Shown here piece after piece: positions 45,925 through 46,086 of a stretch of 46,086 nucleotides of DNA (its first letter is position 1; every line of letters starts with the position of its first letter). The notes under the pieces were generated by a model, which was not told the DNA's origin, did no database searches, and saw only the letters and a program-made list of their open reading frames with translations. A program made the position numbers and the translations under genes. Location of the stretch: the NCBI GenBank assembly GCA_030706385.1, contig JAUZOQ010000018.1, positions 1 to 46,086 on the forward strand, given 5' to 3'. This DNA is from Bacteroidota bacterium (GTDB taxonomy: Bacteria > Bacteroidota > Ignavibacteria > Palsa-1295).

Positions 45925-46086
45925 CTATCGTGTTGATTCTACATGGGTGAGAGAGTCTACTCGTTCGATGAGCGTATCGACCACCTTTAACAGATTCAAT
46001 CGTTCGTCCTGCGTGAACATGAGGGCGTATGAACTATCACGCTGCTCTACCGTTTCCAGTTGCTTTTGCAGGCTTTCACGCTCCTC
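45925..46086 (-). CDS. C-terminal part of a small coiled-coil protein, cut by window edge
   Basis: The minus-strand frame is open from base 46086 to TAG at 45925-45927, 53 codons. It begins in EERESLQKQLETVEQRDSS and ends VESTR. The heptad-like Leu/Glu/Gln pattern indicates a coiled coil. Its position immediately upstream of zapA with a 10-base spacing suggests a cell-division partner (ZapB-like proteins often occur there). This is inference, since the start is outside the window. Confidence 0.6.
   Translation of the reverse strand, partial: EERESLQKQLETVEQRDSSYALMFTQDERLNLLKVVDTLIERVDSLTHVESTR

Overview
The window is 46 kb of gene-dense bacterial chromosome. It shows no insertion sequence, prophage, CRISPR array or rRNA. 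It looks like a free-living, envelope-rich member of the Bacteroidota/Chlorobiota side of the FCB group, with Kapabacteria- or Ignavibacteria-like lineages as my best guess. The reasons are two large secreted proteins ending in type IX secretion (T9SS) C-terminal sorting domains, an IgGFc-binding-domain protein, an OstA-like protein next to LptB, many outer-membrane beta-barrels, and start sites that mostly lack Shine-Dalgarno sequences and often use GTG or TTG. The placement is inference; no marker gene was compared.

Layout. 1-3053 (minus): gcvT, then livG and livF (amino-acid ABC transporter ATPases without permeases here), then an edge-cut hypothetical. 3135-4706 (plus): an MlaE/MlaF-type lipid ABC transporter pair, ending at a bidirectional terminator shared with the facing cluster. 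4779-19126 (minus): nine co-oriented genes. In transcription order they are a Tat-exported TldD-type peptidase, a TldE/PmbA partner, an aminotransferase, an M1 metallopeptidase fused to an Omp85-like barrel, a Gfo/Idh/MocA oxidoreductase, riboflavin synthase, and then a three-gene set. That set is a single-pass inner-membrane protein with a long Ig-like periplasmic part (topologically like GldM/PorM) and two paralogous exported beta-barrel proteins. I consider this three-gene set the best candidate for an undescribed system.

19258-24440: two convergent T9SS cargo proteins, one an Asp-box beta-propeller, the other a large multidomain protein with a metal-less cupredoxin-like domain, an IgGFc-binding domain and a HYDIN-like domain. 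24567-35759 (minus): asnS, a frameshifted small outer-membrane protein, nuoJKLMN (the membrane arm of complex I), nnr (NAD(P)H-hydrate repair) and ccmBCD (cytochrome c heme handling). This is a respiration-centred block, and its ccmD (41 aa) is easily missed. 35957-37925 (plus): an anchored toast_rack-like protein, tRNA-Lys(UUU) and a Met-rich lipoprotein with a good terminator.

38080-41223 (plus): a second, independent protease/barrel fusion (zincin + six PD40 propeller repeats + Omp85-like barrel). 41226-43264 (minus): eda (KDPG aldolase) and a ClpB that stops after its first ATPase domain. 43310-45641 (plus): an OstA-like LPS-transport protein and lptB. 45642-end (minus): zapA and the tail of a small coiled-coil protein.

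A second unexplained signal runs through the intergenic regions. Six gaps carry degenerate tandem repeats with the same 7-bp period but a different unit in each gap.
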